Shown piece after piece: positions 46,115 through 57,921 of a DNA stretch of 64,000 bases. The stretch's first letter is position 1, and the number at the start of each line of letters is the position of its first letter. The DNA comes from Gigaspora margarita (taxonomy: Eukaryota; Glomeromycota; Glomeromycetes; Diversisporales; Gigasporaceae), in contig WTPW01000933.1 of NCBI GenBank assembly GCA_009809945.1, positions 17,056 through 81,055 of the forward strand, written 5' to 3'. A program made the position numbers and the translations under genes. The notes under the pieces are model-generated. The model was not told the DNA's origin, searched no databases, and saw only the letters and a program-made list of their open reading frames with translations.

Positions 46115-46619
46115 GTTTAAAGAGGAACTGGAACCATACAAGGAGGTCGTTAACCACCAAATTTGCAAAGAACAAAATCTAATTCTTAATTTCTTTTTAA
46201 AACACCCTGTTACTAGTAGCTTTATTACTATAGTTATCTTTTTAGTCTTTTTTATCAAATTTTGATAGGTTTTTTAAAGATAATTTCTCTTGAATTACTT
46301 TTTCTCATATTCTTTTCTTTTTTTTTAATTTGTATGGTTTCTAACCAACAAATTAGAGAAAAAGGTATATAAGTAATACCTTTTTGGTGGTTACAGAGAT
46401 TAAGTAGAATTATAGTTAGAATAGAAATAATATCCTTAATACCTTTAAATAGTTGTATATCTAAGAAATGATAGTATATAAATTTACTTATCTGTTATCT
46501 TAATAAAATTAGTATAATATGATATCTCTTTTCTCTAATACCATTTATACAAGTCATGCATTATAAATATTCTGACCATAATTAAAGTAATAAATTGAAA
46601 TTAATAACCATTTCCTTAT

Positions 46620-46818
46620 TAAACATAACTTCCTTCACTACTGATATTGTTGGTAATAATGTCAATATAGCTGCTCAGTTTAACTTTTTAATTGGAGAAA
46701 CCGACCTTAAACAAACAGAATGAGATAAGCTAAAAAAAGAATATGAATATAAAAAACCTGAACAAGAAAAAGAACTCAAAGAAAAATCAAATAAGACAGA
46801 AAATTTAAAACATTTTTA
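46620..46818 (+). pseudogene. Possible coding remnant, Lys/Glu-rich tail
   Basis: A frame with 'TDIVGNNVNIAAQFNFLIGE', an in-frame TGA where Trp would fit, then a charged helical tail rich in Lys/Glu, ending at TAA about 46817. Too short and broken to classify. Confidence 0.35.
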
Positions 46819-47330
46819 AAAAAGTTAGAGAAAATAAAAGAGGCCAGTAAAACCCATAATTATACTTATCTTAAGTTCTCTAAATTTTGTTTGCTATTAG
46901 TGGTTCTGTATTACTAATTACTAAACTTAACACCTAGTAGTTACACCACAAATGATTTTGTTATATTCGAGAGCAATTGATTCTTATCATGAAATCTACA
47001 AAATCCATAAAATCAATCTAGTAACCAATATAAAGTTATTTGAGAACCTTTGCAAAACCTACTTATTAAGCCATAGTCGTTAGCTAGCAGTTGGAGAAGT
47101 AAAAGAATATTAAGTATTTGGTATAGTTATAAGCAGTGATTCTTACCATAAAATCGTAAATTCAATCTTGTAACCTAGTAAAAGATCTGAAGCCAGTGTG
47201 AAGTTATTTAGTAATGTGAAAACTCTTGTTGTACTGTTAAAAATAAGCTTATAGTTAGTTTTTTTCAAAAAAATAGGATTGGTTCAAAACTAAATTCAAG
47301 ATTACTCATTCTAAAGTAATATTACACAGT

Positions 47331-47476
47331 GATGGTAAATAACCTTTAAATAACCTTCAAATGATCTCAAATGATCTCAAATGATCTCAATTTTATTATG
47401 AATTTTAGTCTGAAATAACCTAGACCATTTGAAAAAAAAGCAAATAACCAGATCATTTACTATTACTGATATTACA
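47331..47476. mobile_element. Small MITE-like inverted repeat
   Basis: Ends ACAGTGATGGTAAAT and ATTTACTATTACTG are inverted. The interior has four AAATGATCTC words near the left and CCATTTG/CAGATCATTT near the right. Length ~145 bp. Confidence 0.55.
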
Positions 47477-47775
47477 AGAGTTAGCATACTTGAACTTCAA
47501 CCAAAGATCCCTCTCAAACTAAAGAAAATTAAAAAATAAAATTTTTATAAATCAATAAAGAAATATTGAAATTATATTTTTTACTTAAAAAGTAATAGAT
47601 GAAATGTTTTACAAAAGTGAGATTGTCTTATAAAAAACTGTTTGCAAAAGTAAATTTTTCATATAAAAATTTAATGATCGATATTGAAATTACTATATAA
47701 ATTAATTTTTGAACCCCTGCAGAGAGACATGTCTCATGACTAATAAATATAGATTAAATTAGTAAAAAAAATGTT

Positions 47776-48701
47776 CTATGGTGGAGATCACTTAAAGCCA
47801 ACAAATTTTATATATAGGTACCAATTTTTTAGCTGCAGTGTAACATGATCGACCAATAAAAATGCAGAAAAACTTAATATAAATTTAAATTTTATTAATA
47901 AATTTTAAATTTTGTTAATATTTAAATTTTGTTATGTTTTTTTATATATAAATGCCAAATTTTTAAACTATATATAACTTTAAATTGATATAAACTTCTT
48001 AGAATAAAAGATACTAAAGATTTTTTTTGTGAATTTAATAGTTTAATTAAATAGTTATTAAATATACAAAAACTTTTTTTAAGTTTATTTTATTTTAAAA
48101 AAATTATAAAAATTTAAAAAATTTTATAATTAAAAGGTGATGGCTTTTCGTTATCTGCACCATATATGTGCTAATGTTGAAATTTTCGTTTTTTCTTATA
48201 AAATATCTTTTTTTACTAAGATAATCTATCTTTCTAACTTAGAAAAAGTTGCTCAGAATAAAATTTTACACTATATATCTTGTTATCATTTATTTATTTT
48301 TATATTTTACTATGGTGCAGATCACGAAAAGCCATCACCTTTTAATTATAAAATTTTTTAAATTTTTATAATTTTTTTAAAATAAAATAAACTTAAAAAA
48401 AGTTTTTGTATATTTAATAACTATTTAATTAAACTATTAAATCCACAAAAAAAATCTTTAGTATCTTTTATTCTAAGAAGTTTATATCAATTTAAAGTTA
48501 TATATAGTTTAAAAATTTGGCATTTATATATAAAAAAACATAACAAAATTTAAATTTATTAACAAAATTTAAAATTTATTAATAAAATTTAAATTTATAT
48601 TAAGTTTTTCTGCATTTTTATTGGTCGATCATGTTGCACTGCAGCTAAAAAATTGGCACCTATATATAAAATTTGTTGGCTTTAAGTGATCTCCACCATA
48701 G
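47776..48701. repeat. Long palindrome, ~390-bp arms, 143-bp loop
   Basis: The left arm (47776-48165) starts CTATGGTGGAGATCACTTAA. The right arm (48309-48701) ends with its inverse. Inner arm ends read GCTTTTCGTTATCTGCACCA and the near-inverse. The loop contains only a chance ORF. The arms are near-identical over AT-rich sequence, so this is a fold-back or inverted duplication. Confidence 0.85.
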
Positions 48702-48899
48702 TAAAATTTTTAGTTTTTTTAAAAAAAATTTTTTGTCTACAAAATTAAGTAATTTGATTGGTCAAATTATGGGGATGTGACATGTCACAGCCAACAAATT
48801 TCTATTCCCTAGTCATATAATGAAATATAATAAAATTTACAATCATAAATTCAATACAAACTGATTTAATTATATATTAATAAAAATTGTACTATGTAT

Positions 48900-49889
48900 T
48901 AGAGGTCTTAATAGATTGGGTTGGATTAGGTTTGGATCTAACTTGGGTTAGACCTACTTGGATCAAAACCTGATCCAAGTCTGATCCACTTCATTTTAAA
49001 TCTGATCCAAGTTTGACCCACTACATATCAAACCTAATCCAGATTTGATTCAACCCAACCAAGTTAAATCCAGATCAATAATAGTTGCTATATAGTAAAG
49101 TTCAAATTTTACTAAATAAATCAACAATACCCTTTAAGTAAGCTTGTTTGGAAAATCAAAATATATATACTTTAAAATTTTATTCAAATCAAAAAAATTT
49201 ATATTATTAGACTTTTAATTTTTAAATTTAATAAAAAAATTAAAATTTTTTTAAAAAATATATTTGTAAATATAAAAATTAAAAGTTATATAATAAAAAG
49301 TTCTTCAATTTGAATAAAAATTTTAGAATTTATGCATTTTGATCTTCCAAACAAGTTTATTTAAATGGGTATTGTCAATTTATATAATAAAATTTGAACT
49401 TTACTATGTAGCAACTACTTGGAATCACATAAAAACTATTGCATATAAAGGACCCAAACATCTAGTACAGAGATTATACTTTATTTTTTTAGCAAAACTC
49501 CTGAACTTTAAGAAGCAAAAAAACAATTTTTGGCAATTATCTTGCCATTTAGTGGCCCAATTTGAATAATCTTTTTTTTTTAAAATGAAGCTTTCATTGA
49601 GGCACATTTAACAAAAAAAAGTTTATTCAATTTTGATTACTAGATCAAAAGTTATTTAAAAAAATATAGTTTTGTCATTTTTAGCAAATTGGACAAAATT
49701 GGCCAAAATCCAGTTATGATCTATATGAGAAATGTTTGGATCCTGTATATAATCTGATCCAATTAGATCAAACTTGGGTTTTATTTAACCTGGATCTGAT
49801 CTAACTTGGATTTGATTTGATCCAATCTAATCCAGGTTGGATCAGATCTAAATTGGATTGGATCAGGTCTGATCCAGCTAAGATTTCTA
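48900..49889. mobile_element. hAT-like word element, GGATC/GATCC type, with nested MITEs
   Basis: Ends TAGAGGTCTTAATAG and GCTAAGATTTCTA. Perfect 8-bp duplication CTATGTAT (48892-48899, 49890-49897). End regions are dense in TTGGATC/GATCCAA words (48915-49075, 49748-49875). The middle holds a fold-back (about 49077-49432) and an AGGACCC MITE (49449-49744). Confidence 0.9.
49449..49744 (-). mobile_element. hAT-like MITE, AGGACCC family, copy 2
   Basis: 296 bp, inverted relative to copy 1. Flanks GCATATAA and GTATATAA match at 7 of 8 bases. Confidence 0.88.
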
Positions 49890-49897
49890 CTATGTAT

Positions 49898-50626
49898 ATC
49901 ATAATACTTTGTAAGTTTTATAACAAAATTTTTTACAATAATTTTTAATAGAATTTATTATTTTTTTTTTCTTTGACAATTTTGTTCTATTTTATTTGAT
50001 AAATATATTATATTATACTATATAATACAACTATTTATCTAATCTATTTAATGACAATATCTGGCTTGTCCACAAATATGATTATTGTATTGATGTTTAT
50101 CAAATAAAGCCTATATTCAAATAAAAAAAAGTTATTTTTAAAAAAAAACAAAAAAAAGTAAGAAAAAATAGAAAATGAAAGTGCTATTATATCAAACACT
50201 TGATAGTAAAAATTATATAATACTGCATAAAAAACATCTTATCAAAGTATTATATGTATATAAAAAAGATGAAAGCTACATTTAATATTAGTATTCAAAT
50301 AAGAAATTTATTCACATACCCTTTCAGATTCCATAACACATTATTTATTGTTTATTTGTATATAGCAACCAAAATTATTTGTGATAGTATTGGTTCTAAT
50401 CTGAGGATGTATTCTCAATTTAAAAAGAGTAAATACTGCTAATTTTTTGAAAGAATAAGCTAAGATATTTACTTTTTGATAAAAATTTCAAAAAAAAATT
50501 CAAAAAAACAAAAATATGAAGGAATATTAATATCAAAAAAAAAGAGTTAAATAGTAGTTACACTATAATAATAAGGTAGAGACATTTATCAGATGATTTT
50601 TACCTCTTAAGAGGGTACCCCCTCCC
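49898..50626. other. AT-rich stretch, no supported gene
   Basis: Only short Lys/Ile-rich frames (for example 50254-50442). Nothing recognisable. Confidence 0.4.
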
Positions 50627-50643
50627 AGGACCCCAAACATCTC

Positions 50644-51272
50644 TAGAGTTCCTCAAATTCAAATCAAATCAAATATTGGATCAATTTGAATTTGATCAAA
50701 TCAAATTGACCCTGATTTGAATTTGATTTGATTCAAATATTTGAATTTGAATTTGATTTGAATTTGAATTTTTAATAGTAATTTTCAAATCAAATCAAAT
50801 ATTCTCAAATCAAATCAAATTTGGCCAGATTTGAATTTGATCAAATCAAATATGGGGTGTTATCTATTAAAACAGCCCTTTTTTGCAATTTTTTGAAAAA
50901 TGAGTTTTCATTAGTTTTATATAAATTTTGACATGATCAATATTTTTCAATTATAAATGAAAGTCGATTTGCATAATAAAAAATCAAGATAATTGTAAAA
51001 GAAAAGTTACACAAGGCCATGTAGGGCCAACACATCACGAGATTATCCGATAGTCACATGCTACATTTAACCAATCAAAATCGTGAAATTTAATTAATCC
51101 CGGATCAGTCTGAAAATCAAAACAAATCATTAAACTCAATTATCTCAAAATAAAATATATGTAAAAAAGGGCTGTTTTAATAGATAACACCCCATATAGT
51201 CAAATTTGAATTTGAATTTGATCAAATATTTGATTCAAATATTTGAAGATCAAATCAAATTGTGGAACCCTA
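50644..51272. mobile_element. hAT-like word element, CAAATTTGAAT type, with nested MITE
   Basis: Ends TAGAGTTCCTCAAATT and AATTGTGGAACCCTA. Flanking 8-mers AACATCTC and GACATCTC match at 7 of 8. The text is almost wholly CAAATC/GATTTG and TTGAATTTGAT words. A 340-bp MITE lies inside. Confidence 0.88.
50854..51193. mobile_element. 340-bp MITE with ~33-bp perfect inverted ends
   Basis: Starts GGGGTGTTATCTATTAAAAC and ends with its exact inverse. The inverted match runs through AGCCCTTTTTT, about 32 bp. The sharp ends suggest a recent insertion. No coding capacity. Confidence 0.92.
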
Positions 51273-51726
51273 GACATCTCTCATATAGGTTATAACTGGA
51301 TTTTGGCTAATTTTAATCTAATTTGCTAAAAATAACAAAATCTATTTACTTTAATAACTTCTAACTCAGTGATCAGAATTGAATAAACTTTTTTTTGTTA
51401 GATGCGCCTCACTGAGAGCTTCATTTTAAAAAAAAGTTCATTCAAATTAGACCACTAAATGCCAAGATAATTGCCAAAAACTGTTTTTTTGCTTCTCAAA
51501 TTTTAGATATTTTTGCTAAAAAATTTCAAATATAACTTCTATACTAGATGTCTGGGTTCTCCCCTTCCCTCACCTGATACTAAAACTAGCCAATCAAATT
51601 CAAGCAAATAATATATACAGACTGAACCCAAATTAGATTTTAGTCAAGTCTGAGTTTGGTTCAGATTTGGCCTGAAGTCTGCAAACTGTTCTGAATTCAA
51701 ATATGTTTATATATATTTTTTGGTGA

Positions 51727-52502
51727 TGAACAAGTTTATTTAGTGCATGAAGTTAGAATTAATTAGTAAAATTTTGTTAACCATAAGATTTTATAGAATT
51801 TTATTAACAAAATTCTATAAAATCTTATAATTCACAAATTTTTATTAATTAATTCTAACTTTATGTACTAAATAAACTTGTTCAACATCCAATAATACAT
51901 CAAATCAGCAAAAATATTTTTATTTTACTTAAAATTTAGATATTAGATGTATAGTTTTTGATTTTTGATCAAAAAAGTCAAATTTAAGTATCTTTTCTCC
52001 AACTTTCAAGTAAAATAAAAACAGTTCTACCAATTTAATGTATTTTAGGTACTGAATAAGTTTATTTAGTGCATCAAGTTAGGATTAAATAGTAAAATCT
52101 TGTGAATCATAAGATTTTATAGAATTTTATTATTAATTAATTCTAACTTTATGCACTAAATAAACTTGTTCAGCATCTAAAAATACATCAAATCATCATA
52201 ATTATTTTTATTTTACTTGAAATTTAGAGAATAGATGCATAATTTTGGATTTTTGATCAAAAAAGTCAAATTTAAGCATCTTTTCTCCAAATTCCAAGTA
52301 AAATAAAAACAACTCTATCGATTTAATGTATTTTTAGATGCTGGACAAGTTTACTTAGTGCATTAAGTTAGAATTAATTAGTAAAATTTTGCGAATGATA
52401 AGATTTTATAGAATTTTTATTAATAAAATTATATAAAATCTTATGATTCACAAAATTTTACTAATTAATTCTAACTTAATGCACTAAGTAAACTTGTTTA
52501 GC
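51727..52502. repeat. Tandem array of three hairpins
   Basis: Three palindromes (51727-51893, 52057-52180, 52345-52502) each open with AAGTTTAYTTAGTGCAT and close with its inverse. They are separated by ~160-bp spacers that also match each other (TTTTGATCAAAAAAGTCAAA). The unit length is ~290-330 bp. The second hairpin has lost part of one arm. Confidence 0.88.
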
Positions 52503-52550
52503 ACCTAAAAATACAGTAAATTGATAGTGTTGTTTTTATTTTACTATAAG

Positions 52551-52972
52551 TATACTGTACTGAATATATAGTGCAAGACATCTATACTCAACGGTTACAC
52601 TAGCTATAACTTTTTATCTAAGACGTTTTAAAAAAATCTGACCAGTAACTTTATAGAGCTATATCAGCTCTACATATTGCCAAATATCTTTTCAAAATCT
52701 CATCACTGTAAAAAGTTTTAGCGATTTGAAATTGAAATTTTATATATAAATTTATATATAAAATTTCAATTTTCAAATTTCTAAAACTTTTTACAATGAT
52801 GAGATTTTGCAAAGAAATTTGGCATATATGTAGAGCTGATATAGCTCTATAAAGTTACCGGTCAGATTTTTTTAAAACGTCTTAGATAAAAAGTTATAGC
52901 CAGTTGAAAAATTGAAACACTTCGTGTAACCGTTGAGTATAGAATGTCTTGAACCATAGTATAATTTTTGTA
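52551..52972. mobile_element. Fold-back element, ~200-bp arms
   Basis: The left arm includes TATACTCAACGGTTACAC and GATGAGATTTTG-like text in inverse. The right arm mirrors it (GTGTAACCGTTGAGTATAGA). Centre at about 52748 in TATATAAATTTATATA. Arms are highly similar, no ORF. Outer ends TACTGTACTG/CCATAGTA are less alike. Confidence 0.85.
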
Positions 52973-53730
52973 TTATCTAAGTTTAAAAAAAGTGTGTAAT
53001 GCATTTTTTCCATCTCTAATAAAGTTAGTCTTGAATATGATTAAAAAAAATATTTAAATTGTATATGTAAAAATTATAATGAAAATGATTATATACAGTA
53101 TTAGCATGTAGCTCATCTAGAACTTTATTAAAAACAATACAATTGGCCTGTGAATTAAAAAAAAATACTGTAATAGTAATGTATAATAATATTTTAAATA
53201 TAAGCTGGGACTTGAACTGTCGGAGGCACCTAAACGTTACAGATAAAAAGACTTGTAATTATTCTTTTTATCGGAATAACGCAAAAATCTAAAAGTTCAG
53301 TGAGTATTCCAGTAATTTATCTAGATAATCCGGGCAATTTAATAATAAGCGGGTGGCGATTTTCTCAACGGGTACAATCTCTATTCCAGAATTTTTTTTA
53401 ATAATACCGTATTACGGTTTTAAGTGTTAATTAAAAACCTCAAAACTAATTAAATATTGCATCACTTTTCATCCATTGTTCAGGTACATCGTTTACGCAT
53501 TATAACTCTAATGATATAAAGTATATTTGATATAAACAAGAAAGCATGACTCAATAAATATACAAAAAAGAAACAACCTTTTGTAATGATCAAAAGCTTA
53601 TAAATGTATTATTATTATTATTCATATAAGAAATTGATCAGCCGATTTTGAAAAAAAAGACAGGCTAAGCCAAAAATTAGCTTTATCGAACTTCATTATT
53701 GACGAGAATCACCATTTCGAACCATTTAAT
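52973..53730. other. Downstream flank of RPS0, no gene
   Basis: AT-rich. At 53298-53393 there is a diverged relative of the small element at 59126-59210, ending in GGGTACAATCTCTA. 53.5-53.7 kb would hold the RPS0 3' UTR. Confidence 0.4.
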
Positions 53731-55002
53731 TTATTCCCCCCAGCCTTCTCCTTGATTGCCAGTTTCTGTTGGTTCATCCGCCCAATTACCGCCAGAGTCA
53801 CCAAAAGTAGTAGCCTCAAACGTTGTAGTTTCAGTAGTTTCATTAAAAGCAGTAGGAGTCTCTCCGTATGAAGAGTCAAAGGTAGTTTCGCCCCAGCCAT
53901 GCTCTTCTGTATCTTGTGTATCCCAAGTTGAATCGCCGCCAGTTGCTGGATTAGCAGTAGCAACCATGACAACAGAAGGGTTAACACCACCAGGTGCTGT
54001 TGTGCCAGATGCGTCCCAATCAGTAGGAAGTTCTTGTTGCTCCCAACTAGTATCCATAAATGGAGTAGTGGTTTTTTCTCCCAAGACGGTAGTAGTCTCT
54101 GCTTCCTTTTCTGTTTCTTCTGGATCACGGTAGAAGAACATATCAACCATAACATCCCATGGCGAGTCTCTTGCAATGGTACCCCGAAGACGAAGCACTT
54201 CACGAGCCAACAACCAATAGATTAAACCAATTGAATGCTTGGCCTTGTTATTGGTGGGAATTGCAACATCAACAAAACGAAGAGGAGAATCCGTATCAGC
54301 TAATGCAATCACGGGAATGTTAACATAAGACGCTTCCTTGATGGCTTGATGGTCAGTCCTCGGGTCTGTCACAACAATTAAGCGAGGCTCTTTGAAAGAT
54401 CTAGTAATATAATTCGTAAAAGTTCCAGGAGTAAATCGACCAGCAATAGGTTGTGCACCAGTGTACGAAGCATATTTCAATACAGCACGTTGACCATACG
54501 GACGAGCTGAAATTATTACAACATCTGCGGGATTTTCAATGGCAGTAATAATACGGGCAGCGAAAATCAATTTTTCCCATGTCTTGCCAATATTAATTAT
54601 ATGAACGCCTAGAAATAAAAAAAAGAAAAATCGAGTCATAAAATTGACGAATAAAATAAACAAGCAATTGATATCTTCTGTACTGATAGATTTTTTTTTA
54701 AAAAAAAAAATAAGAAAAAAAAAAAAAATACCGTCAGCACGACGCTTGAAGACATAAGGAGTCATTTGAACATTTAAGTTTTTGGCACCGATATGACATT
54801 GTGCCGCCAGGAGGAGTTGGATATCCTCTTCTGTGGCTGTTTTTCCAATTTGTATTATAAAACCGACAATTCGCAGAAAATAAATTATATTCGAATGCAA
54901 AAGTTAAGTATCCATTCGAACCATCGACACTATATACTTAATATACACCATTAACAAATCAGTAAGTAAAGTACCGTTCAAAATAGCTGGAAATTTTGAC
55001 AT
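53731..55002 (-). CDS. RPS0: 40S ribosomal protein S0 (uS2 / SA family)
   Basis: Component of the cytosolic small ribosomal subunit, needed for 40S assembly. Three exons: 55002-54975, 54836-54732 and 54608-53731 (stop at 53733-53731). The two introns have GT-AG borders and consistent phase, giving 336 residues. Exon 1 encodes only 'MSKFPAILN' plus one base. Family signatures follow: '[18 protein letters not shown]', '[12 protein letters not shown]', '[13 protein letters not shown]', '[13 protein letters not shown]', '[12 protein letters not shown]', '[17 protein letters not shown]' and 'LREVLRLRG'-like text. The intron between 54731 and 54609 is open in frame, so a naive ORF fuses across it. 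The C-terminal tail, from about residue 225, is longer than usual (family ~250-300) and rich in Thr/Glu/Trp-Gly, ending 'NQGEGWGE'. It is divergent with SAS10. Confidence 0.97.
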
Positions 55003-55106
55003 CACTGTCAAGCTATGGGACAGTTTTCGCTGATTCCAAAAGAAGGGAGGTCTTGAGAGTGCGCAATAAATCAGAATTTATAGGTCAAAAAAAAAAATTT
55101 GATTTA

Positions 55107-55114
55107 TGACGTCA
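55107..55114. promoter_or_regulatory. CRE-type palindrome TGACGTCA
   Basis: Perfect 8-bp ATF/CREB consensus, 105 bp from the RPS0 ATG and 89 bp from the SAS10 ATG. Confidence 0.6.
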
Positions 55115-55154
55115 TCTAAGATCGAAGATCTAACGTTATATTAACATGTGAAAT

Positions 55155-55160
55155 CACGTG
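55155..55160. promoter_or_regulatory. E-box CACGTG
   Basis: Perfect 6-bp palindrome within TCACGTGA, the preferred Cbf1/USF-type context, 43 bp upstream of the SAS10 ATG. Confidence 0.55.
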
Positions 55161-55202
55161 AAAGCCTAGTTAGAAGTTTAATCATTAATCCTCGCGGGAG
55201 CA

Positions 55203-57921
55203 ATGGGAAAGAGGAAACGTTCGTTCCGTCCGCCACCTACTTACGAGACAGGAAATGATAAGTTTGACAATCAAGGCGGTAGGATAAAAGAGATCACCAC
55301 ATGGGACGATATAGAGCATGATTCGGAAGATGACTGTAAGAATTAGCACTTCCCCTTAGGCTTGTTTAATTCAGCTCGATAATTACACTATTACATGACA
55401 CAAACGTGATTGCCTTGCGAACAGTTTATGCTGGAAGGGATCAAATTTTGCTGGATACTTACGAATCCCACAAACATGGTAAATTTTTTTTTTTTTTTTT
55501 TTTTTTGAAAGGGCAAAGGATCATTTATCAGGTTTTTCATAAAAATTTGTACCTTTTTTGTTAATAGACGAATCAGAGTTATCTGAAGAAGAAGTATTCC
55601 CATTGGAAACAGCGGCTTCCTCGGATGAAGATGAAAATGAGATAAACATTCTTGAAGAAGACTCAATTCTTGACTCTAAGTGGGGAAGCCGAAAAGAAAA
55701 TTATTATAATGCGGATGAGATTTCTAATTTAGATGACGCAAAGGAAGAGGAAGAGGAAGCATTAAAGTTACAGAAGAAAAGAATTAGTCAAATGTCAGAA
55801 GATGATTTCTTAGACATAGACAACAAATCTTTGGAGCCCAAGATGGTATTTATTCATTATTTATAATAATTTAATTAGCCTTATTTTGTACAAACAACAA
55901 TATGAAATAAATTCTTGTTAGGTTGATAGAAAGCAAATTGAATGTACTGATAATGACTTCGATTTAATGTCATTCGATAGGTGAGTCTTTTAAAAGCATT
56001 TATTATATTAACGTTTAACTTTGTTGTCTCTATGCAATTGTAAAATTAAACCGAATTTTAAGGGAAGTTTTAGACAAAGAGCGTCTAAATTTGTCACGGG
56101 ATGACGTAGCTAAAATAGTACAATCTGAGTCGCCTGAACTTATTGAATTATTAAATGAGTTCAAGGAAAAATCTTCGATACTTTGGAATACAGTTACACC
56201 TTTATTGGAAAAGTAAGTTACGTGAAATCCATATATTTTTGTATTATTTCTATAAATGCTAATAATTAGCTTAAATTTTTTACTAGAGCTAGACAAAAAA
56301 ACCTTATAGATGATCCAGCCATGAAGTTTATATCAATAAAACACCAAACATTAGTTCACTATTTAATGAATATTTCTTTTTATCTGGCTCTTAAGTCCTT
56401 TGGAGCACAACATTTATGCAAGCATCCAGTAATAGATGCTCTAGAAAAATTGAGAATGACTTGGAATAAATTAGAGAGGTTGGAACGTAACATTGGAGGA
56501 TTTATTGAATCATTTGTTAATCAAATCGAGCAAGCTGATCAAGGTTCCTATTTATAAAATTTCTACCTTGTATTTCATTGGGTTATTTACTTTAGTTGTT
56601 TCTTTCAGTATCAATATCTGATGTTTCGGTTACGAAATTTGCAAGTGAATCTAAAGGTGAACAACACACGGATATACAATGCAGAAAGAAATCAAAGCAT
56701 AAAAAGTCAAAAAAAACCAACAAGGAAATGGATATAGTGGAAACATCACCTCAACTACAATCTGTTGCAAATGCTGATAAAGATAATGAGACATCAAATT
56801 TACAACCACCAGTACCGATAGTTGAAAAAAAATTCGTGAGTCTTAAAAAGACCAAACATAAACGTAAACGAGTAGGATATCCGTTCAATTATTTATTTAT
56901 TTGGGTGATTTACAGGGAAACCTGCAAGTAAAAATTAATGTTATCACTAACATATATATTTTATTTTATATATTAGTGATAACGATAATTTTTACTTACA
57001 GGTTTTCCCTATGCATCACTCATTTATTTATTTTTTAATTTTTAATTTATTTTATTTATTATTTATTTATTTTTTTTTCGAATTCTTTAAATTGATTTCA
57101 TTGATTATTAAATGCCATCTGAATGACATTAACTTTGATTAGGATCCCACGGACTTTGGTGATTTGGATGTTTTGGATGAGATTGATGCTGACGAAAAAG
57201 CACACAAAAAAAAATCATTGCGACATTATGCTTCTATTATTGATCAGGTAAAATTATTCGTGTTAATAACAATTTATTATTTTCACTATTTAATATTTAA
57301 ACCTAATAGAAATTAGCCAAACGGGAAAAAGCAATCCTTCAGAGTGGAGATACAGATATCCCTTATAAAGACAACACGAGAACAAGTATAAAAAACATAA
57401 CAGCGGATAGTCAAATGAATATAAATGCGGATTTGGATGAAGAAGATTGGAATGATTATGATAAAAATATGGCAGCTGATCTCGATAATGAAGAAGATCC
57501 AACTGATTTCTATAATATGGTGAAAGAAGCTAAGAAAGCTACAAAAGAACAGCGTAATAAACAGTTTGAGTTGGAACATTATAAAAATAAGTAAGTTATA
57601 TTTTTTGTTATTTTAACTATATTATGTGAACAAAGAAATTAAAGTGCCTTTATTTGAATCAGGATTACTTATGATGATGATAATGTTGTTCCCGAAGGCG
57701 CCAAACGCCAAATTAACTATCAGATTCTCAAAAATAAAGGACTCACACCTCATCGTAAAAAAGAGCAGCGCAATCCACGCGTTAAACATAGAAATAAGTA
57801 CGAAAAAGCAAAGAAGAAAATCAAAAGTATCAAACGTGTATTTTCACAACAAGAAGGTTCTTATGGTGGTGAAAAAACTGGTATCAAGACTGGATTATCT
57901 AGGAGTATTAAGTTGGAATGA
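55203..57921 (+). CDS. SAS10: Sas10/Utp3 family U3 processome protein
   Basis: Nucleolar subunit of the small-subunit processome for 18S rRNA maturation. I place ten exons: 55203-55335, 55425-55478, 55568-55845, 55922-55980, 56063-56212, 56287-56543, 56609-56835 (or -56871), 57143-57247, 57310-57590 and 57663-57921. Phases agree throughout, giving about 600 residues (612 with the longer exon 7). N-terminus 'MGKRKRSF' then acidic 'WDDIEHDSEDD' joined to 'FYAGRDQILLD'. The Sas10/Utp3/C1D domain is in exons 5-6 ('SESPELIELLNEFKEK', 'YLMNISFYLALKS', 'HPVIDALEKLR'). A Lys-rich linker follows. The conserved Sas10 C-terminal domain is in exon 10 ('INYQILKNKGLTPHRKK', 'NPRVKHRNKYEKAKKK', 'GIKTGLSRSIKLE'). 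Uncertain: exon 6 donor (GTTCCT) and exon 7 donor (GTGAGT at 56836 preferred over GTAGGA at 56872). Intron 7 holds a palindromic insertion. Confidence 0.95.
56914..57010. mobile_element. Palindromic MITE inside a SAS10 intron
   Basis: AGGGAAACCTGCAAGTAAAA on the left returns inverted as TTTTTACTTACAGGTTTTCCCT on the right (57 bp centre AT-rich). The right arm contains TTTTTACTTACAG, a good-looking splice acceptor, so it might be used in alternative splicing. It lies in the intron between exons 7 and 8. Confidence 0.75.

Larger units (their letters stand above)
50627..51560 (+). mobile_element. hAT-like MITE, AGGACCC family, copy 3, split
   Basis: Ends AGGACCCCAAACATCTC and GATGTCTGGGTTCT. 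Flanks CCCCTCCC and CCCCTTCC match at 7 of 8. A word element (50644-51272) entered 17 bases from the left end. The rest of the copy continues at 51281. Confidence 0.88.
55003..55202. promoter_or_regulatory. Shared divergent promoter of RPS0 and SAS10
   Basis: Only 200 bp separate the two start codons. The region holds a CRE palindrome TGACGTCA (55107-55114) and an E-box CACGTG (55155-55160). These are binding sites known for bZIP (ATF/CREB) and bHLH (Cbf1-like) factors. An A11 tract (about 55087-55097) lies next to the CRE, a common feature of fungal ribosomal promoters. Use of these sites is inferred. Confidence 0.7.

Noticed and set aside
53205-53290. tRNA gene on the minus strand
   Set aside because: GTTCAAGTCCC resembles a B-box, but the T-stem does not pair and no acceptor or anticodon stem can be drawn.
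53709-54225. Other-frame ORFs over RPS0
   Set aside because: They are shadows of the exon 3 coding sequence, whose frame is fixed by family motifs.
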